From: Bacillus methanolicus
GTDB lineage: Bacteria; Bacillota; Bacilli; Bacillales; Cytobacillaceae
DNA: 64,000 nucleotides
Direction of reading: 5' to 3'
Assembly: GCF_028888695.1 (NCBI RefSeq)
Contig: NZ_PNFF01000002.1
Location: 481,001 to 545,000 of the forward strand
In this document: positions 48,061-59,071 of the stretch, in pieces
How the letters are laid out: every line of letters begins with the position of its first letter
How positions within the stretch are numbered: position 1 is the first letter of the stretch
Program-made: the position numbers and the translations under genes
Notes under the pieces: generated by a model
The model's input: the letters and a program-made list of their open reading frames with translations, nothing else
Databases searched by the model: none
What the model was told of the DNA's origin: nothing

Positions 48061-49950
48061 TTATTCATTCGAAACCCGAGCAATACGGCCTTGTTCGATA
48101 TACACAAGCAATATCGAAATGTCAGACGGATTCACGCCGGAAATACGCGATGCCTGCGCAATGGATAAAGGTCTTATTTTATTAAGCTTCTGACGTGCTT
48201 CTGTTGCTAATCCTGTGATTGCATCATAATCAATGTCTTCAGGAATTTTTTTGTCTTCCATTTTCTTTAATCTCTCAACTTGCTGCAGAGATTTTTCAAT
48301 ATAGCCTTCGTACTTAATTTGAATTTCTACTTGCTCTTTCACTTCCGAATCTAACTCGATTTCATTCGGAGCAAGCTTCTCAATATGTTCATAGGTCATT
48401 TCCGGACGTTTCAGAAGGTCAGACGCCCGAATCCCGTCTTTCAGTTCGCTTCCGCCCAGTGAACGGATTAGTTCTTGAACGTCTTTAGAAGGCTTGATAA
48501 TAATGGAGTTCAGCCGTTTTTTCTCAGCCTCGATTGCTTCTTTTTTCGCAATAAATTTTCTGTAACGTTCTTCGGAGATAAGCCCGATTTTGTAACCAAG
48601 CTCTGTCAAACGAAGATCGGCATTATCATGGCGGAGAAGCAGCCGGTATTCGGCTCTTGACGTCAATAAACGGTATGGCTCATTTGTTCCTTTCGTTACA
48701 AGGTCATCAATCATCACACCGATATAAGCGTCAGACCTGCTTAAAATGACTTCATCTTTTCCTAAGGCATTGCGGGCAGCGTTAATTCCCGCCATTAATC
48801 CTTGTCCGGCAGCTTCTTCGTATCCTGATGTTCCGTTTATTTGTCCGGCAGAATAGAGATTTTTGATCAATTTTGTTTCTAATGTCGGCCAGAGCTGTGA
48901 CGGAACGATGGCATCATACTCGATTGCGTAGCCGGCGCGCATTATTTGTGCATTTTCAAGTCCCGGAACTGTCTTTAAAATTTTCTTTTGGACATCTTCC
49001 GGCAAACTTGTTGACAGCCCTTGTACATAAACTTCTTCCGTATTTCTTCCTTCAGGCTCCAAAAAGATTTGATGGCGCGGCTTATCGTGGAAACGAACAA
49101 CCTTATCTTCAATGGATGGGCAATAACGTGCACCTGTTCCTTTGATCATTCCGGAAAACATCGGCGAACGGTGCAAGTTTTCATCAATCAGACGGTGCGT
49201 CTCCTCGTTTGTGTAAGTTAGCCAACAAGGAAGCTGATCCGTAATGTATTTGGTTGTTTCATAAGAAAACGCTCGTGGAACGTCATCACCCGGTTGTATT
49301 TCCGTTTTGCTGTAGTCAATTGTATTGCTGTTTACACGAGGCGGAGTTCCGGTTTTAAAACGGACAAGTTCAAAACCAAGCTCCTCCAAATGTTCTGATA
49401 ACTTGATGGAAGGCTGCTGGTTATTTGGTCCGCTTGAATATTTCAGTTCTCCGATGATGATTTCTCCTCTTAAGAAAGTACCGGTTGTAATGACAACTGT
49501 TTTTGAACGATAAACAGCCCCTGTATTTGTGATTACACCTTTACATACTCCATCTTCAACAATTAATTTTTCAACCATACCTTGAATTAAAGTAAGGTTT
49601 GGTTGGTTTTCGAGCGTTTTTTTCATTTCATGTTGATAGGCAAATTTATCTGCTTGAGCACGCAATGCGCGGACAGCAGGACCTTTTCCTGTATTCAGCA
49701 TCCGCATTTGGATATAGGTTTTATCAATGTTTTTACCCATTTCTCCGCCTAATGCATCGATTTCTCTCACGACAACTCCTTTAGCTGGTCCGCCAACGGA
49801 AGGATTGCATGGCATAAAAGCAACCATATCAAGGTTGATTGTGATCATTAATGTTTTGGCACCGAGCCTCGCGGAAGCAAGACCAGCTTCACAGCCGGCA
49901 TGTCCCGCTCCGATGACAATGACATCATAATTCCCAGCTTCGTATTGCAT
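48061..49950 (-). CDS. mnmG: tRNA uridine modification enzyme MnmG
   Basis: This 629-residue FAD-binding subunit has the N-terminal dinucleotide motif [33 protein letters not shown], and the C-terminal helical domain ending near [16 protein letters not shown]. With MnmE it installs the (carboxymethyl)aminomethyl group on U34 of certain tRNAs. GGAGGT lies six bases before ATG 49950; a GTG three bases earlier is an alternative. Confidence 0.98.
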   Translation of the reverse strand: MQYEAGNYDVIVIGAGHAGCEAGLASARLGAKTLMITINLDMVAFMPCNPSVGGPAKGVVVREIDALGGEMGKNIDKTYIQMRMLNTGKGPAVRALRAQADKFAYQHEMKKTLENQPNLTLIQGMVEKLIVEDGVCKGVITNTGAVYRSKTVVITTGTFLRGEIIIGELKYSSGPNNQQPSIKLSEHLEELGFELVRFKTGTPPRVNSNTIDYSKTEIQPGDDVPRAFSYETTKYITDQLPCWLTYTNEETHRLIDENLHRSPMFSGMIKGTGARYCPSIEDKVVRFHDKPRHQIFLEPEGRNTEEVYVQGLSTSLPEDVQKKILKTVPGLENAQIMRAGYAIEYDAIVPSQLWPTLETKLIKNLYSAGQINGTSGYEEAAGQGLMAGINAARNALGKDEVILSRSDAYIGVMIDDLVTKGTNEPYRLLTSRAEYRLLLRHDNADLRLTELGYKIGLISEERYRKFIAKKEAIEAEKKRLNSIIIKPSKDVQELIRSLGGSELKDGIRASDLLKRPEMTYEHIEKLAPNEIELDSEVKEQVEIQIKYEGYIEKSLQQVERLKKMEDKKIPEDIDYDAITGLATEARQKLNKIRPLSIAQASRISGVNPSDISILLVYIEQGRIARVSNE

Positions 49951-50035
49951 CACGCTACCTCCTTTTTAAAATGAAAATTTATGCTTATGAACGATTTTTT
50001 CTGTTTGATGAATTATTTCCCGGGTTATGAACGAA

Positions 50036-50190
50036 TTCCGATGTTACGAACCAATCCAATTTCGAGATTTATGAGCTTCTTTTGGTGGTTTATAGCCAAT
50101 TCACATGATTTATGAGCCACTTTTCATGATTTATAAGCCAATTCACAAAATTTATAAGCCAAACTCGATATTTTAGACCCATTCCGGGTT
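50036..50190. repeat. 20-21-bp repeat array (TTTATRAGCC units)
   Basis: Six units of 20-21 bp start with TTTATGAGCC or TTTATAAGCC and have variable tails. The TATGAGCC core is the inverse complement of the GGCTCATA core at 28412-28601. It fills the mnmE-mnmG gap. Confidence 0.8.
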
Positions 50191-50200
50191 TTGAACCACG

Positions 50201-51586
50201 TTATTTCCCTAAACAGAATTGTGAAAACAACTGATCAATCAGACTTTCGTGGACACTGTCTCCGATAATTTCTCCAAGCAGTTCCCATGTTTTTGTTAAA
50301 TCAATTTGAACGATATCGATCGGGGTTCCCATTTCAACTTCCCTTATCGCTTCCTCAATCGAATTCAGCGCCTGATGAAGCAAAGCAATATGGCGGCTGT
50401 TGGATACATATGTCATATCTCCCGCTTCGATAGAACCTTCAAAGAACATGGACGCAATCGCTTCTTCCAATTCATCTACTCCGCGGTCTTCCAGAAGAGA
50501 CGTTGTCACAATTTTGTGATCTTTCGCCAGTTCCTTTACTTTTTCCATATCGATTTTCTGCGGCAAATCCGTTTTATTAACGATCACGATGACATCCATG
50601 CCTTCTACGGCTTTAAAAAGATTCTCATCCTCCTGTGTCAGATCGTCGGAATAGTTCAGAACAAGCAGGATCAAATCGGCTTCTTTTAAAACTTGTCTTG
50701 ACCGCTCTACTCCAATTCTCTCTACAATATCTTCGGTTTCTCGTATTCCGGCTGTATCTAAAAGGCGCAAAGGAACTCCTCGTACGTTTACGTATTCTTC
50801 AATAACATCCCGTGTTGTACCGGGAATATCGGTTACAATGGCCTTATTTTCATGAACAAGGCTGTTTAGAAGTGAGGACTTGCCGACATTTGGACGTCCA
50901 ACTATTACCGTTGATAATCCTTCTCTTAGTATTTTTCCCTGCTCGGAAGTCCGCAAAAGCTTTTGAATTTCTTCCCGCACATATTGAGCTTTTTCCAAAA
51001 GCATTTTGTGCGTTATTTCCTCAACATCATCATACTCAGGATAGTCGATATTCACCTCTACGTGGGCGAGAATTTCCAATATTTCTTGACGCAGCTTTTT
51101 AATTAATTTTGAAAGGCGTCCTTCCATTTGTCCAAGCGCAACATTCATGGCCCGGTCTGTTTTTGCCCGGATTAAATCCATGACAGCTTCGGCTTGTGAT
51201 AAATCAATGCGTCCATTTAAGAAAGCACGTTTCGTAAATTCCCCCGGTTCTGCAAGGCGCGCCCCATTGCTTAGCACGAGCTTAAGCACACGATTTACTG
51301 AAACAAGCCCTCCGTGGCAATTGATCTCCACTACATCTTCTTTCGTAAAAGTTTTTGGGCCTTTCATAACAGAAACCATGACTTCCTCAGCAATTTCGTT
51401 CGTCTTTGGATCAATAATGTGTCCGTAATGAATCGTATGGGATGCAGCATCTTTTATCCGCTTTCCGCCAACGCCGCGAAACAGCTTGTCCGCGATCTCG
51501 ATCGATTGATCGCCGCTCAAACGCACAATCGCAATGGCTCCTTCCCCCATCGGAGTAGAAATGGCGGCTATTGTATCAAACTCCAT
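50201..51586 (-). CDS. mnmE: tRNA modification GTPase MnmE
   Basis: This 461-residue protein has an N-terminal tetrahydrofolate-binding domain ([20 protein letters not shown]), a central helical domain, and an inserted G domain with [28 protein letters not shown] and NKTD. It ends with the conserved CLGK, whose Cys is catalytic. It acts with MnmG on tRNA wobble uridines. It lies between jag and mnmG. Confidence 0.98.
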   Translation of the reverse strand: MEFDTIAAISTPMGEGAIAIVRLSGDQSIEIADKLFRGVGGKRIKDAASHTIHYGHIIDPKTNEIAEEVMVSVMKGPKTFTKEDVVEINCHGGLVSVNRVLKLVLSNGARLAEPGEFTKRAFLNGRIDLSQAEAVMDLIRAKTDRAMNVALGQMEGRLSKLIKKLRQEILEILAHVEVNIDYPEYDDVEEITHKMLLEKAQYVREEIQKLLRTSEQGKILREGLSTVIVGRPNVGKSSLLNSLVHENKAIVTDIPGTTRDVIEEYVNVRGVPLRLLDTAGIRETEDIVERIGVERSRQVLKEADLILLVLNYSDDLTQEDENLFKAVEGMDVIVIVNKTDLPQKIDMEKVKELAKDHKIVTTSLLEDRGVDELEEAIASMFFEGSIEAGDMTYVSNSRHIALLHQALNSIEEAIREVEMGTPIDIVQIDLTKTWELLGEIIGDSVHESLIDQLFSQFCLGK

Positions 51587-51845
51587 CCCTGTTCACCTCT
51601 CTTTTTTTAAAAATTTTTCTATTAGGGTTCTATAGTTAATGACGCTTTCGCTTCGACGTACACTTCATGTGCAGATACAGACGTTTCAACTGGACAAGGG
51701 AAAATTCGATTCGGAAGTGTTACTTTCGGACAGAGGAAAGTTTGGCTTTCCGTAGATCGTGACTGTTTTAGCTTGCTATTGTCTTTTTCCCCTAAGTTTC
51801 TACAATACCACATGCTCGATTTATGAAAAAGTAAAATGATTAGAT

Positions 51846-51902
51846 TTATCCACAACTGTATATTTTTCTTGTTTTATTGTAACTTATCCACATGTGAATA
51901 AC
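51846..51902. promoter_or_regulatory. DnaA-box group upstream of mnmE
   Basis: Perfect boxes are TTATCCACA at 51846 and 51884 and the inverse TGTGAATAA at 51894. They lie within the gap 51587-51974, which otherwise holds the jag terminator and no gene. They may regulate or titrate DnaA close to oriC. Confidence 0.55.
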
Positions 51903-51931
51903 AATAAAACGAAAATCCATTAGAATTTATT

Positions 51932-51966
51932 AAAAAAACTCCCGGATGCAATCACCGGGAGTTTTG
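51932..51966 (-). terminator. jag terminator
   Basis: AAAACTCCCGG and CCGGGAGTTTT form an 11-bp stem around ATGCAATCA. On the minus strand a run of T follows. Confidence 0.9.
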
Positions 51967-51974
51967 AAATATTC

Positions 51975-52595
51975 TTATTTTACAGGTGAAATAACGACAT
52001 AACGATGTGGTTCTACTCCATCAGAATAAGTTTTCACACGGGCATTATTCGCTAAAGCGGTATGAATGACTTTACGCTCGAATGAAGGCATCGGTTCAAG
52101 TGCAACGTCACGCCCGGATTTAAGTGCTTTTTGTGCAAGACGTTCCGCTAATTGAACAAGTGTTTCATTTCTTCTTGTTCGATAATCTTCGGCATCAAGA
52201 AGAACTGTCATATATTGATCTGAATAGCGGTTGATCACTAATTGTGTTAAGTACTGAAGTGAATTAAGTGTTTGCCCTCTTTTTCCGATTAAAAGAGCAA
52301 TTTTTTCCCCTGATAACAGGAAACTTACCTGCTTTCCTTCTTGAACAACTTCAATATTGATTGATGCCCCCATCTTCTCGGCAACGTTTTTTAGAAATTC
52401 CTTTGCCTCTTCAATCGGATCAATCTTTATTTCAGCTTTGACAACTGCCGGGCGTGATCCAAAAAACCCGAATATCCCTCTTTTTCCTTCATCAATAATC
52501 GTTATTTCTACGCGCTCTTTCGTGGTGTTTAATTGAGTTAAAGCTGATTCCACTGCTTCATCGACAGTTTGTCCAGTAGCAGTTACTTGTTTCAC
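51975..52595 (-). CDS. jag: RNA-binding protein Jag/KhpB
   Basis: This 206-residue protein has an N-terminal Jag domain ([19 protein letters not shown]), a KH domain with [17 protein letters not shown], and an R3H domain with [19 protein letters not shown]. It binds RNA as a partner of KhpA and affects cell elongation. It overlaps spoIIIJ by 4 bases. Confidence 0.96.
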   Translation of the reverse strand: MKQVTATGQTVDEAVESALTQLNTTKERVEITIIDEGKRGIFGFFGSRPAVVKAEIKIDPIEEAKEFLKNVAEKMGASINIEVVQEGKQVSFLLSGEKIALLIGKRGQTLNSLQYLTQLVINRYSDQYMTVLLDAEDYRTRRNETLVQLAERLAQKALKSGRDVALEPMPSFERKVIHTALANNARVKTYSDGVEPHRYVVISPVK

Positions 52596-53371
52596 TTCTT
52601 TGCTCCTCCTGCTTTGCCGGTCTCTGCCTCTTTTTTGAGATCCGGGCCCTTAATGAAATAAGTTTGAACAATCATAAAAATGTTACCGACTACCCAATAT
52701 AATGAAAGTGCCGCCGGAAAGTTAATCGCAAAAATGATGATCATGATCGGCATCATCCATAGCATCATTGCCATTTGCGGATTTTGGTTTTCCGTTCCGG
52801 CCATCATCATTTTCTGCTGGATAAATGTTGTTGCACCCGCAATAAGCGGCAGTATGTAGAATGGATCCGGATCTCCTAAATCAAACCATAAAAAATTATG
52901 ATCAGCGATTTCGTTTGTACGAGAAATTGCATGGTAAAATCCAATAAGGATCGGCATTTGAATTAATAATGGAAAACAGCCTGCAAACGGGTTTACTCCA
53001 TGCTTTTGAAACAAAGCCATTGTTTCCTGCTGAAGCTTTTGCTGTGTTTTTTGGTCTTTTGAGCTGTATTTTTCCCTTAGTTTTTGCAATTCGGGCTGAA
53101 GCGCTTGCAACGCTTTCGAATTTTTCGTTTGTTGTATCATCAAAGGAAGGATTGCAAGCCGAATAAGTATCGTTACAAAGATAATGGATAAACCATAACT
53201 TCCACCCGCTAATTCAGCCACTTTTTTAATCAACATCGAGAGCGGATATACAATATATTCGTTCCAAAAGCCTTCACTCTTAGGTGTAATTGGCTGGTTG
53301 TATTCCGTACAGCCCGTAAGAATTGTGATCAGCGAAATGAAACCAATTAAAAGAAGTATTCGCTTTTTCAA
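52592..53371 (-). CDS. spoIIIJ: Membrane protein insertase SpoIIIJ (YidC1)
   Basis: This lipoprotein of about 259 residues has a signal sequence ending in ILTGC (lipobox Cys near residue 21) and five TM segments with the YidC core [40 protein letters not shown] and [13 protein letters not shown]. It inserts membrane proteins and is needed for SigG activity in the forespore. TTG 53369-53371 with AGGAGG upstream is preferred; a longer frame from 53404 lacks a ribosome site. Confidence 0.96.
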   Translation of the reverse strand: MKKRILLLIGFISLITILTGCTEYNQPITPKSEGFWNEYIVYPLSMLIKKVAELAGGSYGLSIIFVTILIRLAILPLMIQQTKNSKALQALQPELQKLREKYSSKDQKTQQKLQQETMALFQKHGVNPFAGCFPLLIQMPILIGFYHAISRTNEIADHNFLWFDLGDPDPFYILPLIAGATTFIQQKMMMAGTENQNPQMAMMLWMMPIMIIIFAINFPAALSLYWVVGNIFMIVQTYFIKGPDLKKEAETGKAGGAKK

Positions 53372-53513
53372 CCGTATTTTCCTCCTAACTGCATGTAGAA
53401 TCATTCTATCGAAAACAGGGCATCAGATCTTGCCCTATTTAAAACCTTTTAAATCCACATGTATTTTACCATCTTTTCTATGTAAGCGTCTTTATAAACT
53501 TAGCAAAAAACAA

Positions 53514-53882
53514 TTATTGTTTTTCATTATTTCCACGCTCTGTGCTTTTAAAAACTTTCGCTACTTTTAAAACATGGGTAATACTTTTCTTTACTTCATG
53601 AAAATCCATGTCCGCTGCCGGCTTTCTCGCAATGATTACATAATCGTTGCCGCTTTGTATTTGATCTTTCAATTCCAAAAAGGCCTGGCGAATATATCTC
53701 TTAATTTGATTTCTGGTTACGGCATTTCCGATCTTTTTACTGACAGAGAGCCCAATGCGGAAATTAGGCTGGTCCGCTTTTTTTAAAACATACACAATAA
53801 ACTGCCGATTCGCATAAGATTTTCCTTTTTGAAATACTTCCTGAAACTCTTTGTTTTTTTTGATCCGCAATTCTTTTTTCAT
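53514..53882 (-). CDS. rnpA: Ribonuclease P protein component
   Basis: This 122-residue basic protein has the RNase P signature [20 protein letters not shown] (about 46-65) and an [10 protein letters not shown] strand. It binds the M1-type RNA to mature tRNA 5' ends. It lies between rpmH and spoIIIJ. A hairpin with a T run lies between rpmH and this gene. Confidence 0.96.
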   Translation of the reverse strand: MKKELRIKKNKEFQEVFQKGKSYANRQFIVYVLKKADQPNFRIGLSVSKKIGNAVTRNQIKRYIRQAFLELKDQIQSGNDYVIIARKPAADMDFHEVKKSITHVLKVAKVFKSTERGNNEKQ

Positions 53883-53944
53883 GGTTTATCCACCCTCAGG
53901 TACTGTTCTGGATCAATTGCCGCTAGTTGAAAGTTAAATTTTGA

Positions 53945-54033
53945 TAAAACAGAAAAGCGTCTTCGGAATTAGATAAACAGTCTATCTCCAGTGCTTCTCG
54001 GGGCTAACCAATGCACTTGCGCTTTTCTTAACA
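53945..54033 (-). repeat. Bacillus-type GCGC hairpin repeat, copy 1
   Basis: AAAAGCG...ATCTCCAGTGCTT...GCACTTGCGCTTTTCTT matches the layout of 61418-61471 (AGCTCCAGCGCTT...GCGCTTGCGCTTTTCTT). It is a common intergenic repeat in bacilli. It lies between rnpA and rpmH. Confidence 0.65.
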
Positions 54034-54065
54034 AACGGCAGAAAAGAGAAATTGAACTCTATGTG

Positions 54066-54093
54066 AAAAAAGACCACTGACATTTCAGTGGCC
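54066..54093 (-). terminator. Terminator-like hairpin between rpmH and rnpA
   Basis: GGCCACTGAA and TTCAGTGGTC pair on the minus strand, followed by TTTTTTC, directly at the rpmH stop codon. It would reduce read-through from rpmH into rnpA. Confidence 0.7.
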
Positions 54094-54227
54094 TAAGCTG
54101 ATAATACTTTTCTTCCTTTACGACGACGGCGAGCCAGAACTTTACGTCCGTTAGAAGTGCTCATCCTTGCCCGGAAACCGTGAACTCTTTTGTGTTTACG
54201 GTTGCTTGGTTGATAAGTTCTTTTCAT
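54093..54227 (-). CDS. rpmH: Ribosomal protein bL34
   Basis: This 44-residue, strongly basic protein reads [18 protein letters not shown] to RKGRKVLSA, the standard bL34 length. GGAGGTG precedes ATG 54227. It is the first minus-strand gene left of oriC and the usual neighbour of dnaA. Confidence 0.98.
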   Translation of the reverse strand: MKRTYQPSNRKHKRVHGFRARMSTSNGRKVLARRRRKGRKVLSA

Positions 54228-54416
54228 TATATGACACCTCCCTCGAGGAATAGCGTTAAAGACAGTCTTTCTAATTATATAGATTTACTTAAAAAATTGT
54301 CAACTGCACTATTAACAATGATCTTTTCATCCTGCATTTTAAAAATTGATTTTTTCTCCTCCAAAAAGTTATTCCAAAAAAGCGACTTTACACGAATCAC
54401 CCCTAAAAAAATAGTA

Positions 54417-54680
54417 TTGTGGATAACGTTCGACAGATTTTTCTTATCCACAACAGATACTGACAACTTTTTCACACACTCAAGTCTTGTGGACAATTTT
54501 TATCAACACGCCGGACCACTTGTGGATAAAGTTTGAAAAAGCATTGCACCTATTAGTTTTATTTGATATCATTAACTGTGTTTTCACTCTGTATAAATCT
54601 TTGTGCATAACTCATTTATCCACAAATTGTGGATATAGTGTGGACAGGTTATTCAATGGGTATGGAAAAGATTATCCACA
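54417..54680. other. oriC: oriC, upstream DnaA-box region
   Basis: DnaA boxes between rpmH and dnaA include TGTGGATAA (54418), TTATCCACA (54444), TGTGGACAA (54488), TGTGGATAA (54521), TGTGCATAA (54602), TTATCCACA (54616) and TTATCCACA (54672), plus near matches at 54629 and 54728. This corresponds to the incA/incB part of the bipartite Bacillus origin and includes the dnaA promoter. No gene is present in 54228-54805. Confidence 0.93.
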
Positions 54681-54805
54681 AATAGTGGATATTGTCGAAA
54701 ACCTTTTTCCTTCCTTATTATATAGTTTTCCACATACTAAGTTTCGTATTTTTATAAATTAATAGGTTCTGGATTACGAACGACAGTTTAAAGGAGGGGT
54801 GACAG

Positions 54806-56152
54806 TTGGAAAATATTGCGGATCTTTGGAATAAGGCTTTGTCGAATATTGAGAAAAAGATAAGCAAACCAAGTTTTGAAACGTGGCTGAAATCGACGAA
54901 AGCCCATTCCTTGCAAGGCGACACTCTTACGATCACAGCCCCAAATGAGTTTGCCCGGGATTGGCTGGAAGAACGCTATTCCCAATTAATCTCTGGAATT
55001 CTCTATGAAATTACTGGGGAGGAATTAAGAGTAAAGTTTATTATTCCGCAAAATCAAAGTGAAGAAGATGTTGATCTTAAACTTCCTCCAAAAAAAACAA
55101 AAAAGGATGAAGATCAGCCGGATTTTCCGCAAAATATGCTAAATCCAAAATATACTTTTGACACGTTTGTCATTGGTTCAGGAAACCGTTTTGCCCATGC
55201 AGCTTCGCTGGCAGTTGCAGAAGCTCCGGCAAAAGCCTATAACCCTCTATTTATTTATGGTGGTGTAGGTCTTGGAAAAACACACTTAATGCATGCAATA
55301 GGTCATTATGTTTTAGAACATAATCCGTCCGCAAAGGTCGTTTATTTATCTTCCGAAAAATTCACGAACGAATTTATTAATTCAATTCGTGACAATAAGG
55401 CTGGCGATTTCCGCAATAAATATCGAAATGTGGATGTTCTTCTAATAGATGATATTCAATTTCTTGCCGGAAAAGAACAAACCCAGGAAGAATTTTTCCA
55501 TACGTTTAATACTCTACATGAGGAAAGCAAACAAATTGTCATTTCGAGTGACCGGCCTCCTAAAGAAATACCGACTCTTGAAGACAGATTGCGATCCCGT
55601 TTTGAATGGGGGCTAATTACTGATATTACCCCTCCTGATCTGGAAACCAGGATTGCAATTCTACGAAAAAAGGCGAAAACAGAGGGATTAGATATCCCAA
55701 ATGAGGTTATGCTTTATATTGCAAATCAAATAGATTCGAACATACGTGAACTTGAAGGGGCGCTAATAAGGGTTGTTGCCTATTCATCCCTCATAAACAA
55801 AGATATTAATGCCGACCTTGCGGCTGAGGCTCTGAAAGACATCATTCCAAGCTCGAAACCAAAAGTGATTACCATTCATGATATTCAAAAAGCGGTCGGA
55901 GAGCATTTTAATGTCAAACTGGAAGATTTCAAAGCAAAGAAAAGGACGAAATCAGTTGCTTTCCCAAGACAAATTGCCATGTATTTATCAAGGGAACTGA
56001 CTGATTTCTCCTTGCCGAAAATTGGGGAAGAATTTGGCGGAAGAGACCATACGACCGTCATCCATGCTCATGAAAAAATTTCAAAGCTGCTCGAAACCGA
56101 TTCAACACTTCAAAAACAGATTAAAGAGATTCATGAAATGTTAAAAGTTTAA
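54806..56152 (+). CDS. dnaA: Chromosomal replication initiator DnaA
   Basis: This 448-residue AAA+ protein has an N-terminal DnaD/helicase-interacting domain (about 1-85), a variable linker, and an ATPase with Walker [12 protein letters not shown], Walker [10 protein letters not shown] and the ISM region. The C-terminal helix-turn-helix has the signature [11 protein letters not shown]. It binds the boxes on both sides of its gene and melts oriC. The start is TTG (54806-54808) with AAGGAGGGG upstream, unlike ATG in B. subtilis. Confidence 0.98.
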   Translation: MENIADLWNKALSNIEKKISKPSFETWLKSTKAHSLQGDTLTITAPNEFARDWLEERYSQLISGILYEITGEELRVKFIIPQNQSEEDVDLKLPPKKTKKDEDQPDFPQNMLNPKYTFDTFVIGSGNRFAHAASLAVAEAPAKAYNPLFIYGGVGLGKTHLMHAIGHYVLEHNPSAKVVYLSSEKFTNEFINSIRDNKAGDFRNKYRNVDVLLIDDIQFLAGKEQTQEEFFHTFNTLHEESKQIVISSDRPPKEIPTLEDRLRSRFEWGLITDITPPDLETRIAILRKKAKTEGLDIPNEVMLYIANQIDSNIRELEGALIRVVAYSSLINKDINADLAAEALKDIIPSSKPKVITIHDIQKAVGEHFNVKLEDFKAKKRTKSVAFPRQIAMYLSRELTDFSLPKIGEEFGGRDHTTVIHAHEKISKLLETDSTLQKQIKEIHEMLKV

Positions 56153-56170
56153 TAATGTGTATAACTTTCA

Positions 56171-56300
56171 TTAACTTACACACAGTCTGTCCACATGTGG
56201 ATAGACTGTGTTTCCTTTCATAATCGGAGTTATCCACATATGAACAAGCCCTACTACTACTTCTATTATTTTATTAAAAGATTATTATTAAAAATAGCAT
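56171..56300 (+). other. oriC: oriC unwinding region (dnaA-dnaN)
   Basis: This region contains inverted DnaA boxes TGTCCACA/TGTGGATAG (56189-56204) and TTATCCACA (56230-56238), then a short GC-rich gap and the DnaA-trio run TACTACTACTTCTATTATT (56252-56270), then AT-rich DNA. The order DnaA box - GC spacer - trios - AT stretch is the basal unwinding module known from B. subtilis. Confidence 0.92.
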
Positions 56301-56326
56301 TCAAAGTTGAAACGGAGGATTAACAA

Positions 56327-57463
56327 ATGAAATTTATAATCCAACGCGACCGTCTTGCTCAAAGCGTACAAGATGTTATGAAAGCAGTCTCTTCAAGAAC
56401 AACTATTCCTATTCTTACAGGGATTAAGATTGCAGCAACTGAAGAAGGGGTAACTCTTACTGGAAGTGATTCAGATATTTCGATCGAATCTTTTATCCCG
56501 AAAAAGGAAGACGGTAACGAACTTGTTGAAATAATAGAATCAGGAGCAATTGTTTTACAAGCTCGTTTTTTTAGTGAAATCGTTAAAAAGCTGCCGACTG
56601 ATACTGTTGATATCGAAGTTCAAAACCATTTACAAACTGTTATTCGGTCCGGAAAATCTGAATTTAACTTACATGGGTTAGATGCAGAAGAATATCCGCA
56701 CCTTCCGCAAATCAAAGAAGAAAATGTGTTCAGAATTCCTACAGACCTGCTAAAAATGATGATTCGTCAAACGGTATTCGCTGTTTCCACTTCAGAAACA
56801 CGTCCAATCTTGACAGGAGTTAACTGGAAGATTGAAAACAGAGAATTGACCTGTATTGCAACAGACAGCCATCGCCTTGCCTTAAGAAAAGCGCAAATCG
56901 AAACAGAGAGTAATGAATCATATAATGTTGTAATCCCTGGAAAAAGTTTAAACGAATTAAGCAAAATTCTTGATGACGGCAATGATCCAATTGATATTGT
57001 TATCACTGAAAATCAAGTCCTATTTAAGGCGAAGCATCTGCTATTCTTCTCCCGCTTGCTGGAAGGAAACTATCCGGATACGTCCCGTTTAATTCCAACA
57101 GACAGCAAAACGGATGTTGTCGTAAATTTAAAAGAATTTATACAGGCCATTGACCGTGCGGCATTATTAGCCCGTGACGACAGAAACAATGTCGTTAAGT
57201 TCTCAACGTTCGACAACCAATTGATCGAAATCTCCTCCAATACTCCTGAAATCGGGAAAGTTGTTGAGGAAGTACAGGCTCAATCAATTGATGGAGAAGA
57301 CTTAAAGATTTCCTTTAGTGCAAAATATATGATGGATGCTCTAAAAACATTAGAAGGAACAGAGATTAAAGTCAGCTTTACTGGAGCAATGCGCCCATTC
57401 TTAATTCGTCCGATTAACGATGATTCCATCCTGCAATTAATCCTGCCAGTAAGAACATATTAG
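56327..57463 (+). CDS. dnaN: DNA polymerase III sliding clamp (beta)
   Basis: This 378-residue three-domain clamp starts MKFIIQRDRLAQSVQDVMKA and ends with LQLILPVRTY. Each domain has the topology of the beta clamp; RPILTGVNW and ATDSHRLALR mark domain II. The dimer encircles DNA and tethers PolC and repair enzymes. GGAGG lies before the ATG. Confidence 0.98.
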   Translation: MKFIIQRDRLAQSVQDVMKAVSSRTTIPILTGIKIAATEEGVTLTGSDSDISIESFIPKKEDGNELVEIIESGAIVLQARFFSEIVKKLPTDTVDIEVQNHLQTVIRSGKSEFNLHGLDAEEYPHLPQIKEENVFRIPTDLLKMMIRQTVFAVSTSETRPILTGVNWKIENRELTCIATDSHRLALRKAQIETESNESYNVVIPGKSLNELSKILDDGNDPIDIVITENQVLFKAKHLLFFSRLLEGNYPDTSRLIPTDSKTDVVVNLKEFIQAIDRAALLARDDRNNVVKFSTFDNQLIEISSNTPEIGKVVEEVQAQSIDGEDLKISFSAKYMMDALKTLEGTEIKVSFTGAMRPFLIRPINDDSILQLILPVRTY

Positions 57464-57481
57464 AAAAATTTTTCTTTTATA

Positions 57482-57588
57482 AGGAGCTGACTCATAAGGG
57501 TCCGACTCCCTCCGGCAATGACAATATATAGGATTGCTTTATTACAGTTTGTCTATATGTTGCATTGGAGGGGTTTGACCCTTTTTTT
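57482..57588. repeat. Palindromic intergenic element, copy 2 (right end missing)
   Basis: GAGCTGACTCATAAGGGTCC, GACTCCCTCC, the central ATATATAGGATTG and GGAGGGGTTTGACCCTTTTTTT match 47905-48012 until the right terminal repeat, which is replaced by a T run. The present form (AAGGGTC..GACCCTT-T6) can act as the dnaN terminator. The rest of the gap 57464-57709 shows no gene. Confidence 0.7.
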
Positions 57589-57709
57589 ATTTAGAAACTA
57601 AGAAGGCAATTCAGAAACATGAGGCAGCGCAACTTTTGCTTTTCTTTGTGTAAAATAATTTTTTTTAGTAAAATTAAATATTAGATACTATTGACGAAAG
57701 AGTGAAACG

Positions 57710-57925
57710 ATGGCGAAAGAAATCAAAATTGAAACGGAATTTATTACTTTAAGCCAATTTTTAAAGTTGGCTGATGTCATACAGACTGGCGGAATGGCAA
57801 AATGGTTTTTAAGTGAACATGAAGTGTACGTGAACGGTGAACGGGATCAAAGAAGAGGCCGGAAATTAAGAGCAGGAGATGAAATAAAAATACCAAATAT
57901 TGGAATTTTTATCATAAAGCACTGA
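57710..57925 (+). CDS. yaaA: S4-domain protein YaaA
   Basis: This 71-residue protein has a small S4-like RNA-binding fold: FLKLADVIQTGGMAKWFL, EHEVYVNGERDQRRGRKLRAGD. It belongs to the YaaA/YlmH-type S4 family always found between dnaN and recF in bacilli; it has been linked to 50S assembly. It is 18 bases upstream of recF. Confidence 0.95.
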   Translation: MAKEIKIETEFITLSQFLKLADVIQTGGMAKWFLSEHEVYVNGERDQRRGRKLRAGDEIKIPNIGIFIIKH

Positions 57926-57943
57926 TCAAAGGATGAAACGTAA

Positions 57944-59062
57944 ATGTTTATTGAGCAGCTGTCTTTGAAAAATTATCGGAATTATGAAGAACTCGAAGCC
58001 CAATTTGAAAATAAAGTAAATGTTATTCTCGGGGAAAATGCCCAAGGAAAAACAAATGTAATGGAATCTATTTATGTATTGGCAATGGCCAAATCCCACC
58101 GCACTTCAAATGATAAAGAACTTATTCGCTGGGATCAGGATTATGCTAAAATAGAAGGTAGGGTAAAAAAAAATCATGGTTCCCTGCCTATTCATTTGAT
58201 TATTTCAAAAAAAGGAAAAAAAGCAAAAGTAAACCATATTGAGCAGCAAAAACTCAGCCAATTTATCGGAAATATGAATGTTGTCATGTTTGCGCCTGAA
58301 GATCTCCATCTTGTAAAAGGAAACCCTCAAGTAAGGCGTCGTTTTATTGATATGGAAATTGGGCAAGTTTCAGCTGTATATTTACATGAAATGAGCCAAT
58401 ATCAAAAAATATTACAACAGCGCAACCATTATTTAAAACTTTTGCAATCCCGAAAGCAAAACGATCAAGCCATTCTTGAAATACTGACAGAGCAATTTAT
58501 CGGAATAGCGGTTCGGATTATAAAAAAGCGTTTCGAGTTTTTACAGCTTCTTCAAAACTGGGCGATGCCGATTCATAAAGGGATTTCAAGAGGGATGGAA
58601 ACGTTAAAAATTGAGTATAAACCATCGGTTGAAGTATCAGAAGACCAAGATTTGTCGAAAATGATAAAAGTATTTGAAGATAAATTTTTAAAAGTTAAAA
58701 ATCGGGAAATAGAACGCGGAGTCTCACAGTTTGGTCCCCATCGGGATGACCTTCTTTTTTTTGTAAATGGCAGGGATGTACAAACATTTGGATCGCAAGG
58801 ACAGCAGCGGACAACGGCCCTGTCTGTAAAATTGGCAGAAATAGAGCTTATTCATTCAGAGATTGGCGAATACCCGATATTGCTGTTGGATGATGTTCTA
58901 TCCGAACTGGATAATTACCGCCAATCCCATTTGTTAAATACCATTCAAGGCAAGGTTCAGACGTTTGTTACAACGACAAGTGTTGATGGAATTGACCATC
59001 AAACATTAAAAGAAGCTTCCACCTACAAAGTAGAAGCCGGGGTCATGAAACGGGTTCAATGA
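57944..59062 (+). CDS. recF: DNA replication and repair protein RecF
   Basis: This 372-residue SMC-like ATPase has Walker [15 protein letters not shown], the signature SQGQQRT, and Walker [12 protein letters not shown]. It binds gapped DNA and helps load RecA with RecO and RecR. AAGGATG precedes the ATG. It is followed after 9 bases by remB. Confidence 0.97.
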   Translation: MFIEQLSLKNYRNYEELEAQFENKVNVILGENAQGKTNVMESIYVLAMAKSHRTSNDKELIRWDQDYAKIEGRVKKNHGSLPIHLIISKKGKKAKVNHIEQQKLSQFIGNMNVVMFAPEDLHLVKGNPQVRRRFIDMEIGQVSAVYLHEMSQYQKILQQRNHYLKLLQSRKQNDQAILEILTEQFIGIAVRIIKKRFEFLQLLQNWAMPIHKGISRGMETLKIEYKPSVEVSEDQDLSKMIKVFEDKFLKVKNREIERGVSQFGPHRDDLLFFVNGRDVQTFGSQGQQRTTALSVKLAEIELIHSEIGEYPILLLDDVLSELDNYRQSHLLNTIQGKVQTFVTTTSVDGIDHQTLKEASTYKVEAGVMKRVQ

Positions 59063-59071
59063 GGTGAGAAA

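Noticed and set aside
50015..50028. Possible Noc-binding site (ATTTCCCGGGTTAT)
   Set aside because: Two mismatches to the palindromic consensus, and it lies in degenerate sequence next to a repeat array; too weak to list.
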